DNA of 64,000 nucleotides from Galbibacter sp048266365 (GTDB lineage: Bacteria; Bacteroidota; Bacteroidia; Flavobacteriales; Flavobacteriaceae). Below, one piece after another: positions 1-8,160 of the stretch. Where the stretch lies: contig NZ_JBLWZP010000008.1 of assembly GCF_048266365.1 (NCBI RefSeq), forward strand, positions 62,001 to 126,000, in the 5' to 3' direction. The notes below the pieces were generated by a model that saw only the letters and a list, made by a program, of their open reading frames with translations, made no database searches and was not told where the DNA came from. Each line of letters starts with the position of its first letter. Positions within the stretch are counted from its first letter, which is position 1. A program made the position numbers and the translations under genes.

Positions 1-1
1 G

Positions 2-1957
2 GTACTTACCATTGGAAACAGTATATCTATAAAAAACTCTAAAACTACGGTTTACATTAACAATAGAAGGGTGTATTTAGATGACGCGGAATTGAAATCT
101 TTTCTAGAGAGCTATTCTGGATCAAACATTTCTGATATTGAAATTATTTTAAACCCCTCAGCTAAATATGATGCTGATGGCGGATATATTTTAAACATAC
201 ATACTAAAAAAGCAGTGTCGGTGGGATATAAGGGTTCGGTTGAAGGCACCTATAAACAGGGTGTTTTTTCAAAATATGAACTCGGTACGGATCACTATTA
301 CAAAAACAATTTTTTAGATATTTATGCTGGATACACTTTAAATCAACACAAATGGTACAAAGAGGACCAAGGGTATATACAATTCTTTGACGATCAACAA
401 TTGGATGATTATTGGACATGGGACCTATATAAAACAACCAAGTATACTTCTCACCACATCAATACCGTTTTCGATTTTACCTTGGACGATAAGAATTATT
501 TGAGCGTGAGCACAAATCTAAATTTATATCCTAATAGAGCAATGGCTAACGATGTAAAAACCAAGACGTACACTAGCGCTAAAGAAGAAACTGGAAGGAA
601 TAATGCCATAGGAGATGTTGAAAATGAGAACACAAATATTGCGCTTAATGCAACCTATACCCGAGAGATAAACGCTCAAAATAGTCTTTCACTACAGGCC
701 AATTATGTATACTATCACGACGCTGCCGCTCAGCTATTAACAACCACCTATTTTGATGCTAATGGTGATTTTGAAGACGAAAATATTCTTGAAACCGACG
801 CTGACCAAAGCAATTCTATTTTCACAGCTCAAGGGGATTATAGTGTGAATTTACAAAATGAAGGAATGCTAGAGTTTGGTGCTAAATATGCTACAATAGA
901 CTCCGAAAGTGAAATGTTGTATGTGGGACAGTTTACTCCAGATAATGCTATGGATGATCACTTTAATTACCAGGAAGACAACCTAGCCATTTATGCCAAT
1001 TATTCAAAAGATTGGGAAAAGTGGTCGCTTCAAACGGGATTGAGAGGGGAATCAACAAGTACTACAGGTATTTCACAAGCCCAAGGAGAGATCAATGGAC
1101 AAGATTATTTGGAAGTATTTCCAAATTTTGCACTACAACGGCAATTAGGCAAAAATCATAAATTAGGGGTGTATTATAAACGGGGAATTAATAGACCAAG
1201 ATATCAAAGTCTTAACCCATACCGTTACTACGTCAATGAATATAATTTCATCAGCGGAAACCCGAATTTAACCCGGGCCATTGAAAACCGGGTAGGCATA
1301 GATTATACCTTCAAGGGCAGCTTTATATTTGATGTGTACTATCAACATATTAAAGGCGACTTGAATGGATTTAGCTTCCAAGACAACCAGAATAAGTTTT
1401 TATACAACGCTTACTTCAATGCAGAGCAGTTTTATCAATATAGTTTTGATTTTATACATTACAGGTACTTAACCAAGAATTGGTTTGTTAGTCTTTATAG
1501 TTCAACATATTATTATTTTATTGAATTTGAAGCTATAGAGAGTTCTAATGCCGTAGAGTCCTTAGATACCTTTGGATTTTTTGGGAAATTAAACAATTGG
1601 TATACCCTCTCTAAAGACAGAAGTTGGACAGCCACTGTTAATTTCGAATTGCTGACAGGTTTTTATTTTGGAAATTATTATTTAAACAACCGATTTAGAA
1701 CCTCCATTGGGGTTCGCAAAACCATTTTGAAGGGACGTGGAGAATTTAACCTGAATCTATCCGATTTATTTAATTCGATGAACGTGCCTGTAAAAATCGA
1801 TTATCTAAATCAGTATAATGGGTACACGGCTAGACCAGAAACGAGAATACTTTCCCTGAGCTTTAAATATAATTTTGGAAATTTTAACCTAAAAGATAAT
1901 CAAAGAGAACTTGACCTGAAAGAACAGGAACGACTACATGAAGAAAAGCAGTTATAA
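2..1957 (+). CDS. Outer-membrane beta-barrel receptor, TonB-dependent type, 5' end missing
   Basis: The frame is open from the first bases of the window, so the gene begins upstream; the GTG at 71 is only an internal codon. What remains is the end of a plug domain (an NPSAKYDADGG stretch about 30 codons after position 71, the loop usual in OMP_b-brl_3 family proteins) followed by about 550 residues rich in aromatic and Asn residues in alternating strand patterns, typical of an outer-membrane barrel. The last strands end in LSLSFKYNFG before a charged tail. The family is known to sit in the outer membrane and is related to TonB-dependent receptors; the substrate cannot be told. Missing upstream: signal peptide, carboxypeptidase-regulatory-like domain and most of the plug. 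Confidence 0.85.
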   Translation, partial: VLTIGNSISIKNSKTTVYINNRRVYLDDAELKSFLESYSGSNISDIEIILNPSAKYDADGGYILNIHTKKAVSVGYKGSVEGTYKQGVFSKYELGTDHYYKNNFLDIYAGYTLNQHKWYKEDQGYIQFFDDQQLDDYWTWDLYKTTKYTSHHINTVFDFTLDDKNYLSVSTNLNLYPNRAMANDVKTKTYTSAKEETGRNNAIGDVENENTNIALNATYTREINAQNSLSLQANYVYYHDAAAQLLTTTYFDANGDFEDENILETDADQSNSIFTAQGDYSVNLQNEGMLEFGAKYATIDSESEMLYVGQFTPDNAMDDHFNYQEDNLAIYANYSKDWEKWSLQTGLRGESTSTTGISQAQGEINGQDYLEVFPNFALQRQLGKNHKLGVYYKRGINRPRYQSLNPYRYYVNEYNFISGNPNLTRAIENRVGIDYTFKGSFIFDVYYQHIKGDLNGFSFQDNQNKFLYNAYFNAEQFYQYSFDFIHYRYLTKNWFVSLYSSTYYYFIEFEAIESSNAVESLDTFGFFGKLNNWYTLSKDRSWTATVNFELLTGFYFGNYYLNNRFRTSIGVRKTILKGRGEFNLNLSDLFNSMNVPVKIDYLNQYNGYTARPETRILSLSFKYNFGNFNLKDNQRELDLKEQERLHEEKQL

Positions 1958-2038
1958 ACCATAACCCGGAAAACACCGCAAACATGGGACAAGTTCTTAA
2001 TTATTGAGTATTTTGCAGTTTTAAAAGCGGCTATTACA

Positions 2039-3235
2039 ATGAAGAATTTTAGATTAAACACAGCGATAATTTGTGTAGGGATATTGACACTAGTGGGTTG
2101 TCAAAATGGATCTGATAAGGCGAAGACCTCCGAAATAGAAGAGTTATACACCGCAGTAAAAACAGAATATGCGCCAGATTCTCGTGTAGCTATTTTTGAT
2201 ATAGAAACTACAGCATTAAACAATTCTTTTGTTTTAAAGGGCATGACAAATCTCCCGAAGGCCCTAAGTACATTTAAAAATCAATTAGCGGACAATGACA
2301 TAACATTTGTCGATAGTGTCCAAGTATTACCATCCTCAAAGCTCGATGGTAAAACCCAAGGTATTATTGCACTATCAGCAGCAAACCTAAGGTCAAAACC
2401 TAAGCATTCAGCCGAACTGGTTACCCAGGGCACTTTAGGAATGCCGGTTACCATATATAAAAAACAAAATGGTTGGTATTTAATTCAAACACCGGACCAG
2501 TACATTGCCTGGGTGGATTCAGGCGGGGTAGTTGCTATGGATAGTAACACATACACTCAGTGGACGCAGAGCGATAAACTCATCTATACACAAACCTTTG
2601 GAAGTTCCTTTGCTGAAAAGGATGCGGCTGGTGCAGTGGTTTCAGATTTAGTCGCTGGAAATGTGCTTAAACTTATTGAGGATCAAGGAGATTTTTACCA
2701 AGTGGAATTTCCTGATAAAAGAATCGCTTTTATACCCAAGACCCAGGCAATGCCATACCAGGATTGGTTAGCGTCCTTGTCTCAAACAAAACAAAGTCTT
2801 GTGGAGACTTCAAAAACTCTTATGGGACTTCCATACCTATGGGGAGGAACCTCTCCAAAAGGGGTGGATTGTAGTGGATTTACAAAGACTGTTTTTTTCT
2901 TAAATGGGTTGATTATACCCAGAGATGCTTCACAACAAATTCATCAAGGAATTTTAGTTGACCAGGACAAGGACTTTTCAAAATTACAACCAGGGGATTT
3001 ATTATTCTTTGGTAAGAAGGCCACGGAAACTAGCAAGGAACGCATTATTCATGTCGGGATGTGGATCGGAAATAATGAATTTATCCATTCAGCAGGAAGC
3101 GTTCATATCAGTAGTGTGGATAAAGACGCTCCAAATTATGATCTGTATAATATCAACCGATATATCCGGACAAAAAGATTGCTGAACCAGGACACTAAAG
3201 GTATTATAGATCTTCAAGAGACGAAGCTATTTTAG
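2039..3235 (+). CDS. NlpC/P60 family cell-wall peptidase lipoprotein with SH3-like domains
   Basis: A lipoprotein signal ends at LVGC (Cys21), so the protein is membrane-anchored in the envelope. The middle holds a bacterial SH3-like domain (near residues 115-165, with the NLRSKP motif) and probably a second one near 180-235. The C-terminal part is an NlpC/P60 (C40) domain: Cys278 in VDCSGF, His338 in HVGMW and His350 in FIHSAG form the usual Cys-His-His set. Such enzymes cut the gamma-D-Glu/diaminopimelate bond of peptidoglycan stem peptides, often in turnover products. The length of 398 residues fits the SH3-SH3-NlpC group common in Bacteroidota. The gene lies 81 bases after the barrel gene and converges on the DUF3037 gene. 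Catalytic residues are complete. Confidence 0.9.
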   Translation: MKNFRLNTAIICVGILTLVGCQNGSDKAKTSEIEELYTAVKTEYAPDSRVAIFDIETTALNNSFVLKGMTNLPKALSTFKNQLADNDITFVDSVQVLPSSKLDGKTQGIIALSAANLRSKPKHSAELVTQGTLGMPVTIYKKQNGWYLIQTPDQYIAWVDSGGVVAMDSNTYTQWTQSDKLIYTQTFGSSFAEKDAAGAVVSDLVAGNVLKLIEDQGDFYQVEFPDKRIAFIPKTQAMPYQDWLASLSQTKQSLVETSKTLMGLPYLWGGTSPKGVDCSGFTKTVFFLNGLIIPRDASQQIHQGILVDQDKDFSKLQPGDLLFFGKKATETSKERIIHVGMWIGNNEFIHSAGSVHISSVDKDAPNYDLYNINRYIRTKRLLNQDTKGIIDLQETKLF

Positions 3236-3257
3236 CCCGATACTAAAGGAGTTTTAA

Positions 3258-3641
3258 CTACAAAACAAGGTCCTCAAAAAGAGCGTTTAGAGTCACTTCT
3301 AAGTTCTCACTATAACCTGTGTGCGGTCTAGAGGTTTGAATACTTGAGCTACGAACAGCAGTGAGCCAGCGAAATCGAGATGCAACATCCATAGCGGCGA
3401 TACGTCCACCGTCTTTACCGGCGTTTGATATCTTTTCAAACGACTGCAGGTGCATTTCAACATCATCCAAGTCAAGTTCTGTGCAAACAAGCTTCAACTT
3501 TTCAACTGGAATATGGTATTTGACGGCCAAGTATTTTTGCTGCTTACAAAACAGGATAATTCCAACGTTTGTAAATTCCTCGCGTTCTACTCTTGGAACT
3601 ACGCGAATTACAGCATACTCATATAAGTGTTTGCCTTTCAT
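3258..3641 (-). CDS. DUF3037 family protein, partner of the HipA-like kinase
   Basis: A 127-residue protein that matches what is known of DUF3037: an N-terminal YEYAVIRVVPRVEREEFTNVG segment and a central Asp-rich DLDDVEMHLQSF region. No catalytic motif or membrane segment is visible and no biochemical role is established for the family. Its start overlaps the end of the HipA-like kinase gene by 23 bases, which implies translational coupling and a shared mRNA. The pair recurs widely in bacteria, so a joint function is likely, but toxin-antitoxin action is not shown. The start ATG at 3641 begins with MKGKHLYEYAV, the expected N-terminus. Confidence 0.82.
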   Translation of the reverse strand: MKGKHLYEYAVIRVVPRVEREEFTNVGIILFCKQQKYLAVKYHIPVEKLKLVCTELDLDDVEMHLQSFEKISNAGKDGGRIAAMDVASRFRWLTAVRSSSIQTSRPHTGYSENLEVTLNALFEDLVL

Positions 3642-4413
3642 GCTGTGCTTGTTTTACAAAAATGTCAGAATTTTTTAATCGGGTATTCAAAAACTCAAAA
3701 TATATTGTCCTGAGCTGCTCAGGAGTGAGTTCGGTTTCCCGCCATTGTAACCACTGATCAGGAATTAACGCCACGAGATCCTGCAGTATTGATTCATTTA
3801 AAAGGGATTTAAATTTTTCATCAGCTTTTTCTATAGCATTAGCCTGAGGCAACAATACATGGTCTTTAATTAAAGGAAAAGCGGTCAATGCCTGCTTTTC
3901 CCAATTGGTAAAGGCATGATGAAAATAGAATGAAGCACCGTGGTCGATGAGCCATAATTCCTTGTGCCAAATCAACATATTGGTATTTCTAAAGGTGCGA
4001 TCCACATTGGTGATAAAAGCATCCAACCAAACGATTTCAGAGGCCAAACTTGCAGGTACTTCCATAACCAAAGGATCGAAATTAACGGCTCCTGATAGAA
4101 AGTGCATCCCTATATTAAGTCCTTCGCTAAATTTTAATAAGTCCTGGATTTCTTCATCACCCTCAGTACGTCCAAAAGCTTCATCAAAATTTGCCAAGAC
4201 CAACTCAGGCATTTTAAAACCGAGAATCCTTGCCAGTTCTCCACCGAGTAACTCAGCGATTAATGCCTTTTCTCCATGTCCGGCACCTTTGAATTTAATG
4301 ACATATTTGAAGCTGTCATCTGCTTCCGCCAGGGCAGGTAACGAACCACCTTCTCTTAGTGGCAGTATGTAGCGCATGACATTAACGGTTCTAAGCTCAG
4401 CTATAGTTTTCAT
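3619..4413 (-). CDS. HipA-like kinase family protein
   Basis: 264 residues resembling the short HipA-like kinase family rather than full HipA. Visible landmarks are a KFKGAGHGEKALIAELLGG segment (nucleotide-binding lobe, near residues 40-60), a WLDAFITNVDRTFRNTN segment (the catalytic-loop-like N-x-D-R-x-x-x-N, near residues 130-146) and LWLIDHGASFYFHH (the metal-binding Asp-like position, near 152-165). Full HipA toxins are about 440 residues and phosphorylate glutamyl-tRNA synthetase; the substrate of this short family is not known. The gene is the first of a two-gene unit with DUF3037 downstream, and no HipB-like antitoxin is encoded next to it. A -7-like box lies just upstream at 4436-4443. 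Confidence 0.82.
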   Translation of the reverse strand: MKTIAELRTVNVMRYILPLREGGSLPALAEADDSFKYVIKFKGAGHGEKALIAELLGGELARILGFKMPELVLANFDEAFGRTEGDEEIQDLLKFSEGLNIGMHFLSGAVNFDPLVMEVPASLASEIVWLDAFITNVDRTFRNTNMLIWHKELWLIDHGASFYFHHAFTNWEKQALTAFPLIKDHVLLPQANAIEKADEKFKSLLNESILQDLVALIPDQWLQWRETELTPEQLRTIYFEFLNTRLKNSDIFVKQAQHERQTLI

Positions 4414-4435
4414 GAATTCCTGTATTCAAAAGAAA

Positions 4436-4443
4436 CAAAGGTA
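4436..4443 (-). promoter_or_regulatory. -7 box of the HipA-like kinase/DUF3037 unit
   Basis: Read on the minus strand this is TACCTTTG, a perfect TAnnTTTG box of the Bacteroidota type, 22 bases before the ATG. A TTG on the same strand at 4460-4462 could be the -33 element, but its 16-base spacer is shorter than usual. Confidence 0.5.
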
Positions 4444-4512
4444 TAGAATTTGGAACGATCAATAATATAGCAACAACAAGAGTATTGTGATTTTCCACTA
4501 TTTAGAAATCCT

Positions 4513-4520
4513 TATCTTTG
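4513..4520 (+). promoter_or_regulatory. -7 box before dusB
   Basis: TATCTTTG matches TAnnTTTG exactly and ends 21 bases before the GTG start of dusB. No well-spaced TTG -33 element was found, so only the -7 part is claimed. Confidence 0.55.
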
Positions 4521-4541
4521 TAGCGAAAAAAACAAAAAGTA

Positions 4542-5534
4542 GTGGCTAAGATTGGATCAATAGATGTAGGAGATTTCCCTTTGTTACTAGCACCCATGGA
4601 GGATGTTAGTGATCCGCCTTTTAGAGCCTTGTGTAAAGAACAAGGTGCTGATGTGGTATATACGGAGTTTATTTCGTCGGAGGGACTGATAAGAGACGCT
4701 GCAAAAAGTGTTCTTAAGTTAGATATATACGAAAAGGAACGCCCGGTTGGGATTCAGATATTTGGAGCGGAACTCGATTCCATGTTACAGGCCGTTGAGA
4801 TCGTTGAAAAATCGAATCCTGATATTATCGATATAAACTTTGGATGTCCTGTTAAAAAGGTCGTTTGTAAAAATGCCGGGGCAGGTATTTTAAGAGATAT
4901 ACCATTGATGGTAAAACTCACCGAAGAAATGGTGAAACGTACCAACCTCCCAATTACCGTAAAAACGAGACTTGGTTGGGATAGTGATTCTATAAAAATT
5001 GTAGAAGTTGCGGAACGCTTACAAGACGTTGGGATTCAAGCAATATCTATTCATGGACGCACCCGAGTTCAGATGTATAAAGGAAACGCCAACTGGGAGC
5101 CTATAGCTGAGGTGAAAAACAACCCACGTATGCATATCCCTGTTTTTGGTAATGGAGACGTAGACACCCCTGAAATGGCGGTTAAAATGCGTGATCAATA
5201 TGGTCTGGACGGCGCAATGATCGGAAGAGCAAGTATTGGATACCCTTGGTTTTTTAAAGAGGTTAAACATTATTTTAAAACAGGAGAGCACTTAGCACCA
5301 CCTACAATCCTAGAGCGCGTCGAAGCAGCGAGAAGGCACTTACAGATGGCTATAGATTGGAAGGGTGAAAAATTAGGTGTATTTGAAACCAGAAGACATT
5401 ATACAAACTACTTTAAAGGTATTCCTCACTTTAAGGATTACCGTATGAAAATGGTAACCAGTGATGATGCTGTAGATGTGTTTGCGGCCTTTGCAGAGGT
5501 AGAGGAAAAGTTTGCAGACTTTCAGTTTGCTTAG
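4542..5534 (+). CDS. dusB: tRNA-dihydrouridine synthase (DusB type)
   Basis: This flavoenzyme reduces specific uridines of tRNA D-loops to dihydrouridine using FMN and NADPH. The 330-residue length and motifs fit: LLAPMEDVSDPPFR near the N-terminus, the GCPVKKV motif with the catalytic Cys102, ITVKTRLGWD with the substrate-binding Lys, SIHGRTR, and the FMN-binding NGDVDTPE and GAMIGRASIG segments. The start is GTG at 4542 (M-A-K-I-G), which sits just after the -7 box; no ATG lies near. The gene converges on the permease gene with overlapping stop codons. The Dus subgroup (DusB) is assigned from overall likeness only. Confidence 0.93.
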   Translation: MAKIGSIDVGDFPLLLAPMEDVSDPPFRALCKEQGADVVYTEFISSEGLIRDAAKSVLKLDIYEKERPVGIQIFGAELDSMLQAVEIVEKSNPDIIDINFGCPVKKVVCKNAGAGILRDIPLMVKLTEEMVKRTNLPITVKTRLGWDSDSIKIVEVAERLQDVGIQAISIHGRTRVQMYKGNANWEPIAEVKNNPRMHIPVFGNGDVDTPEMAVKMRDQYGLDGAMIGRASIGYPWFFKEVKHYFKTGEHLAPPTILERVEAARRHLQMAIDWKGEKLGVFETRRHYTNYFKGIPHFKDYRMKMVTSDDAVDVFAAFAEVEEKFADFQFA

Positions 5535-6748
5535 TTAAAGGCAATTAGTTTTTTGTTAATTCTGCCGGCAGCAATTTTTGAGGCTATAAACCCTAATACA
5601 AAAATCGTTATAAATACGACCACAAGGTTACCAAATTGAAATTCTACAGGGTAAGCTAATGTTGGTGTAAGCTTAATCCATTGAAACTGCAGTTGCGTCC
5701 AAACGATCAAGGAAGCTAGCAAAATACCTATAAGTCCTCCTACCGAGGTTACTAAAAGTCCTTGAAGGAAATAGGTTTCTCGTAGTTTTTTGATGGACAC
5801 TCCCATACTGTATAGCGTAGAGATATTGGCCTTTTTGTCTAAGATCATCATGATGATTGCTCCTACTACATTAAAGAGAGCGATAATTAGAACTAAGGTA
5901 AAAATAAGATATATGGCAAGGTTCTCCATATTGAGCATTTTGTACAAGGAATCATTCAATTGAGCTCTCGTTTTAATACTAACCTTATCGCCAAGTGCGT
6001 TTTTAATATGCGCGGCAACGACATTCAAATCAGCTCCAGGTGATAGTTTAAAATTAATTCCGGTAATCTGGTCAGGCTCCTTTTCTAAAAGTGGCTGAAT
6101 TGTGGAGAGTTTTGCAAAGACATATTTTTTATCCAAATTATCTTCAATAGCATACACCCCTGATACCGTTACAGACAAATCATTATACGGTCTACTGGCA
6201 GTACTCATACCTGAGGTAATACTTCCCTTTCCAGGTTTTGGTGCAAGAATTTTTAATGGATTTCTGTAGTCGTTAATCCCCAAGCCAAGTGCATTGGCGA
6301 TACCTGCCCCAGGTACCACTTGATAGGGATTGTTATTCATCCAACCGCCATAATACATCAAGCTATCCACATCGATAACCCGAACATAATTACTGTCTAC
6401 CGCCTTTATATAAGCAATAAAGTTTTTCTGTTTGTGGGTTAAAAATATACGCTCCTCTACTTCCTGAGAATAAGCGTAAATGCCATCCATTGCATTTAAT
6501 TTATCAACATCTTCCTCACTTAATCTAAAATACTTCCCTTCTTTGGCATTAGCCATAAGGTCCGGATCCGAGAAATTTGAGAAAGAAAGACTCAGAGTCT
6601 TTAATCCGGCAAAAGCAGAGAGCACAATAAAAAGTGAAGCGGCTCCTATGACAATAACCAAAAAGCTGACAAAATTAATAATGTTGACTGCATTTTGACT
6701 ACTTTTTGAAACCAAGTAACGCTTTGCTATGTAGAGTGCTATGTTCAA
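5531..6748 (-). CDS. ABC transporter permease, FtsX/LolC-like
   Basis: 405 residues with the MacB/FtsX-type plan: one membrane segment near the N-terminus (residues about 22-48), a large periplasmic domain, and three membrane segments in the last 140 residues (around LAIYLIFTLVLIIALF, LLVTSVGGLIGILLASL and LVVVFITIFVLGFIA). Members of this family include lipoprotein-releasing permeases LolC/LolE; the flavobacterial homologues are usually annotated that way without proof. No ATPase gene is adjacent, so it must pair with one elsewhere. It starts 4 bases after the stop of rbfA and is therefore co-transcribed with it. Its stop overlaps that of dusB on the opposite strand. Confidence 0.85.
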   Translation of the reverse strand: MNIALYIAKRYLVSKSSQNAVNIINFVSFLVIVIGAASLFIVLSAFAGLKTLSLSFSNFSDPDLMANAKEGKYFRLSEEDVDKLNAMDGIYAYSQEVEERIFLTHKQKNFIAYIKAVDSNYVRVIDVDSLMYYGGWMNNNPYQVVPGAGIANALGLGINDYRNPLKILAPKPGKGSITSGMSTASRPYNDLSVTVSGVYAIEDNLDKKYVFAKLSTIQPLLEKEPDQITGINFKLSPGADLNVVAAHIKNALGDKVSIKTRAQLNDSLYKMLNMENLAIYLIFTLVLIIALFNVVGAIIMMILDKKANISTLYSMGVSIKKLRETYFLQGLLVTSVGGLIGILLASLIVWTQLQFQWIKLTPTLAYPVEFQFGNLVVVFITIFVLGFIASKIAAGRINKKLIAFN

Positions 6749-6752
6749 AAGC

Positions 6753-7145
6753 TTAAGACTTCTTTCTTTTGTCTAATAAATCAGGATTTTCAATAGGGTT
6801 TTCGCTTCTTTTTAGGGATTGATCGATCTTATCGATATATTCTAATGAGTCGTCGAGAAAGAAGCTCAATTCAGGCACTCTCCTGAGTTGGTTTTTGGTA
6901 CGCTGTGATAATTCGTGTTTGATGAGTGGTTGATTGGAACGGATTCCTTCGATAAGTTCTTCAGCATTTTTAATAGGAAAAATACTGACAAAAACTTTAG
7001 CCACCGATAGGTCAGAAGTTACATGAACCTTGGTTACACTAATTAAAGTGCCACCTATATTTCCATCTTTTGCTGCCCGTTGAAGAATCTCTGCGAGATC
7101 TTTCTGCAATACACCACCAATCTTTTTCTGTCTATTTGTTTCCAT
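6753..7145 (-). CDS. rbfA: Ribosome-binding factor A
   Basis: RbfA is a small KH-type protein that binds the 30S subunit late in 16S rRNA maturation and at low temperature. The product has the expected N-terminal METNRQKKIGGVLQKDLAEIL, a DLSVAKVFVSIF strand, and RVPELSFFLDDSLEYIDKID near the C-terminus, the best conserved family segment. The ATG at 7145 was chosen over an upstream TTG at 7160 because it gives the usual N-terminus; the upstream reading would also run through the -7 box. That box ends 4 bases before the ATG, so the mRNA may have almost no leader. The FtsX-like permease gene follows after 4 bases. Confidence 0.93.
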   Translation of the reverse strand: METNRQKKIGGVLQKDLAEILQRAAKDGNIGGTLISVTKVHVTSDLSVAKVFVSIFPIKNAEELIEGIRSNQPLIKHELSQRTKNQLRRVPELSFFLDDSLEYIDKIDQSLKRSENPIENPDLLDKRKKS

Positions 7146-7149
7146 AGTG

Positions 7150-7157
7150 CAAAAGTA
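7150..7157 (-). promoter_or_regulatory. -7 box of rbfA
   Basis: On the minus strand this reads TACTTTTG, an exact TAnnTTTG match, with a TTG at 7173-7175 as a possible -33 element (15-base spacer, slightly short). It ends 4 bases before the rbfA ATG. Confidence 0.5.
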
Positions 7158-7185
7158 CAAGAATAATAGTTACAATTTAAAGTAT

Positions 7186-7193
7186 TATTTTTG
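7186..7193 (+). promoter_or_regulatory. -7 box of mce
   Basis: TATTTTTG is an exact TAnnTTTG match, 15 bases before the ATG of the epimerase gene. It lies back to back with the rbfA promoter, the two starts being only 63 bases apart. No TTG -33 element was found at normal spacing. Confidence 0.5.
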
Positions 7194-7208
7194 AACAAAA
7201 CACGACTC

Positions 7209-7622
7209 ATGAATAAAATTGAACATCTCGGGATTGCTGTAAAGGACCTAGAGGCTTCTAGTACCCTTTTTGAAAAACTTCTTGGAGTTGCACCCTATAA
7301 GACGGAAGAGGTGGAGGCAGAAGGTGTCAATACATCATTTTTCAACACAGGTAACAGTAAAATTGAACTTTTAGAGGCTACCAAGGCAGATAGCGCAATC
7401 GCTAAGTTCATCGAAAAAAGGGGAGAAGGAATACATCATGTAGCCTTTGATGTATCGGATATTCATTCGGAAGTCAAACGCTTAAAATCAGAAGGTTTCA
7501 CCATATTAAATGAAACCCCAAGAAAAGGAGCAGATAATAAATGGGTTGTTTTTCTTCATCCTAAGAGTACAAATGGTGTGCTTATAGAATTATGCCAGGA
7601 AATGGAAAAAGAAAAGCATTAG
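7209..7622 (+). CDS. mce: Methylmalonyl-CoA epimerase
   Basis: This glyoxalase-fold enzyme interconverts (R)- and (S)-methylmalonyl-CoA in the propionate/succinate pathway. The 137-residue product carries the family hallmarks: IEHLGIAVKDLEAS at the start (first metal His), SKIELLEA, GEGIHHVAFDVSDI (second His region) and a C-terminal VLIELCQ with the metal-binding Glu. The ATG at 7209 was preferred to the TTG at 7191, which overlaps the -7 box. It is a single gene between the rbfA promoter and the tRNA. The methylmalonyl-CoA mutase is not in this window. Confidence 0.93.
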   Translation: MNKIEHLGIAVKDLEASSTLFEKLLGVAPYKTEEVEAEGVNTSFFNTGNSKIELLEATKADSAIAKFIEKRGEGIHHVAFDVSDIHSEVKRLKSEGFTILNETPRKGADNKWVVFLHPKSTNGVLIELCQEMEKEKH

Positions 7623-7641
7623 AACAAAAGCGAAAAAACCC

Positions 7642-7672
7642 TTGCAGTGCTTAAAAAAAAGTGCTAATATTG
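7642..7672 (+). promoter_or_regulatory. Promoter of the CAT-anticodon tRNA
   Basis: TTG at 7642-7644 and TAATATTG at 7665-7672 are 20 bases apart, fitting the -33/-7 layout of Bacteroidota with one mismatch in the -7 box. The tRNA begins 15 bases later. Confidence 0.6.
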
Positions 7673-7687
7673 CATCCGCAAATTCAC

Positions 7688-7761
7688 GGTCCTATAGCTC
7701 AGCTGGTTAGAGCACTTGACTCATAATCAAGGGGTCCCTGGTTCGAGCCCAGGTGGGACCA
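7688..7761 (+). tRNA. tRNA with CAT anticodon (elongator Met or Ile2)
   Basis: A full cloverleaf can be drawn: a 7-bp acceptor stem (GGTCCTA with TGGGACC, one T-G pair), a D arm with AGCTGGTTA, an anticodon stem CTTGA/TCAAG around the loop CTCATAA, a 5-base variable region, and a T stem CCTGG/CCAGG with loop TTCGAGC. The discriminator is A and no CCA is encoded. The CAT anticodon reads AUG if unmodified, or AUA if the C is changed to lysidine by TilS; sequence alone does not let me decide. It is not the initiator, since the acceptor stem begins with a G-C pair rather than the initiator mismatch. A strong terminator follows. Confidence 0.95.
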
Positions 7762-7766
7762 CTAGT

Positions 7767-7801
7767 AAAAAAAGCCTTACATCTATGTAAGGCTTTTTTT
7801 T
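7767..7801 (+). terminator. Rho-independent terminator after the tRNA
   Basis: A 16-bp perfect inverted repeat (core GCCTTACAT / ATGTAAGGC, flanked by A and T runs) with a 2-base gap is followed by T residues. The A and T runs make it able to act on both strands. The intron-like sequence begins directly after it. Confidence 0.88.
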
Positions 7802-8160
7802 ATGTTCGCCTAGTATATGGTATCAATTCGGTGGGGAAAGTCCACTATGGGGGTTTGTAATCGCCAACCATTAGCCAATAACAAGGGTGTCCATCTCGTG
7901 GTGGAATCTGAAGATTATTGCGATTGGAAAATGAGCAATACTAAGCAAACTCCTAGCCTGACGAACATAAACTACATATAGGGCCAAAGTTGTCAGGGTA
8001 AGGTTGCCTATAAGTACCAGTGCTTTCCACTGCACAATCCAGTTAAACGGGGTTCTTCGTCATTATTGATGTATATTCCGCTGAAACATCCGCCGGAATG
8101 GCAGTGCTGAAAATGACCACCAATAGGGGGGTCAACATGCTCCAGTGTATCCAATCTTGG
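7802..8160 (+). mobile_element. Remnant of a group II intron, 5' RNA part only
   Basis: There is no convincing ORF between the tRNA terminator and the ACR3 stop. This stretch instead resembles, from memory, the 5' ribozyme half (domain I) of bacterial group II introns: AACAAGGGTGTCC (7880-7892), GTGGAATCTGAAG (7901-7913), CCTGACGAACATAAAC (near 7957-7973) and a later GGTAAGGTTGCC segment occur in the expected order. TCCA...TGGA pairing around 7890-7904 can be drawn. The 5' end is near 7802-7809, where a GTGYG start would be expected but only a degenerate form is seen. No maturase/reverse transcriptase and no domain V were found before 8300, so it looks truncated and inactive. Direction follows from the order of these motifs. 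Confidence 0.65.

Noticed and set aside
3947..4372. 141-codon plus-strand ORF opposite the HipA-like kinase gene
   Set aside because: It is a shadow of the kinase gene; the kinase motifs are clear and the plus-strand product has none.
7833..7843. GGGGAAAGTCC resembles the P4 element of RNase P RNA
   Set aside because: The other conserved RNase P segments are missing downstream, and the surrounding motifs fit a group II intron 5' region better.
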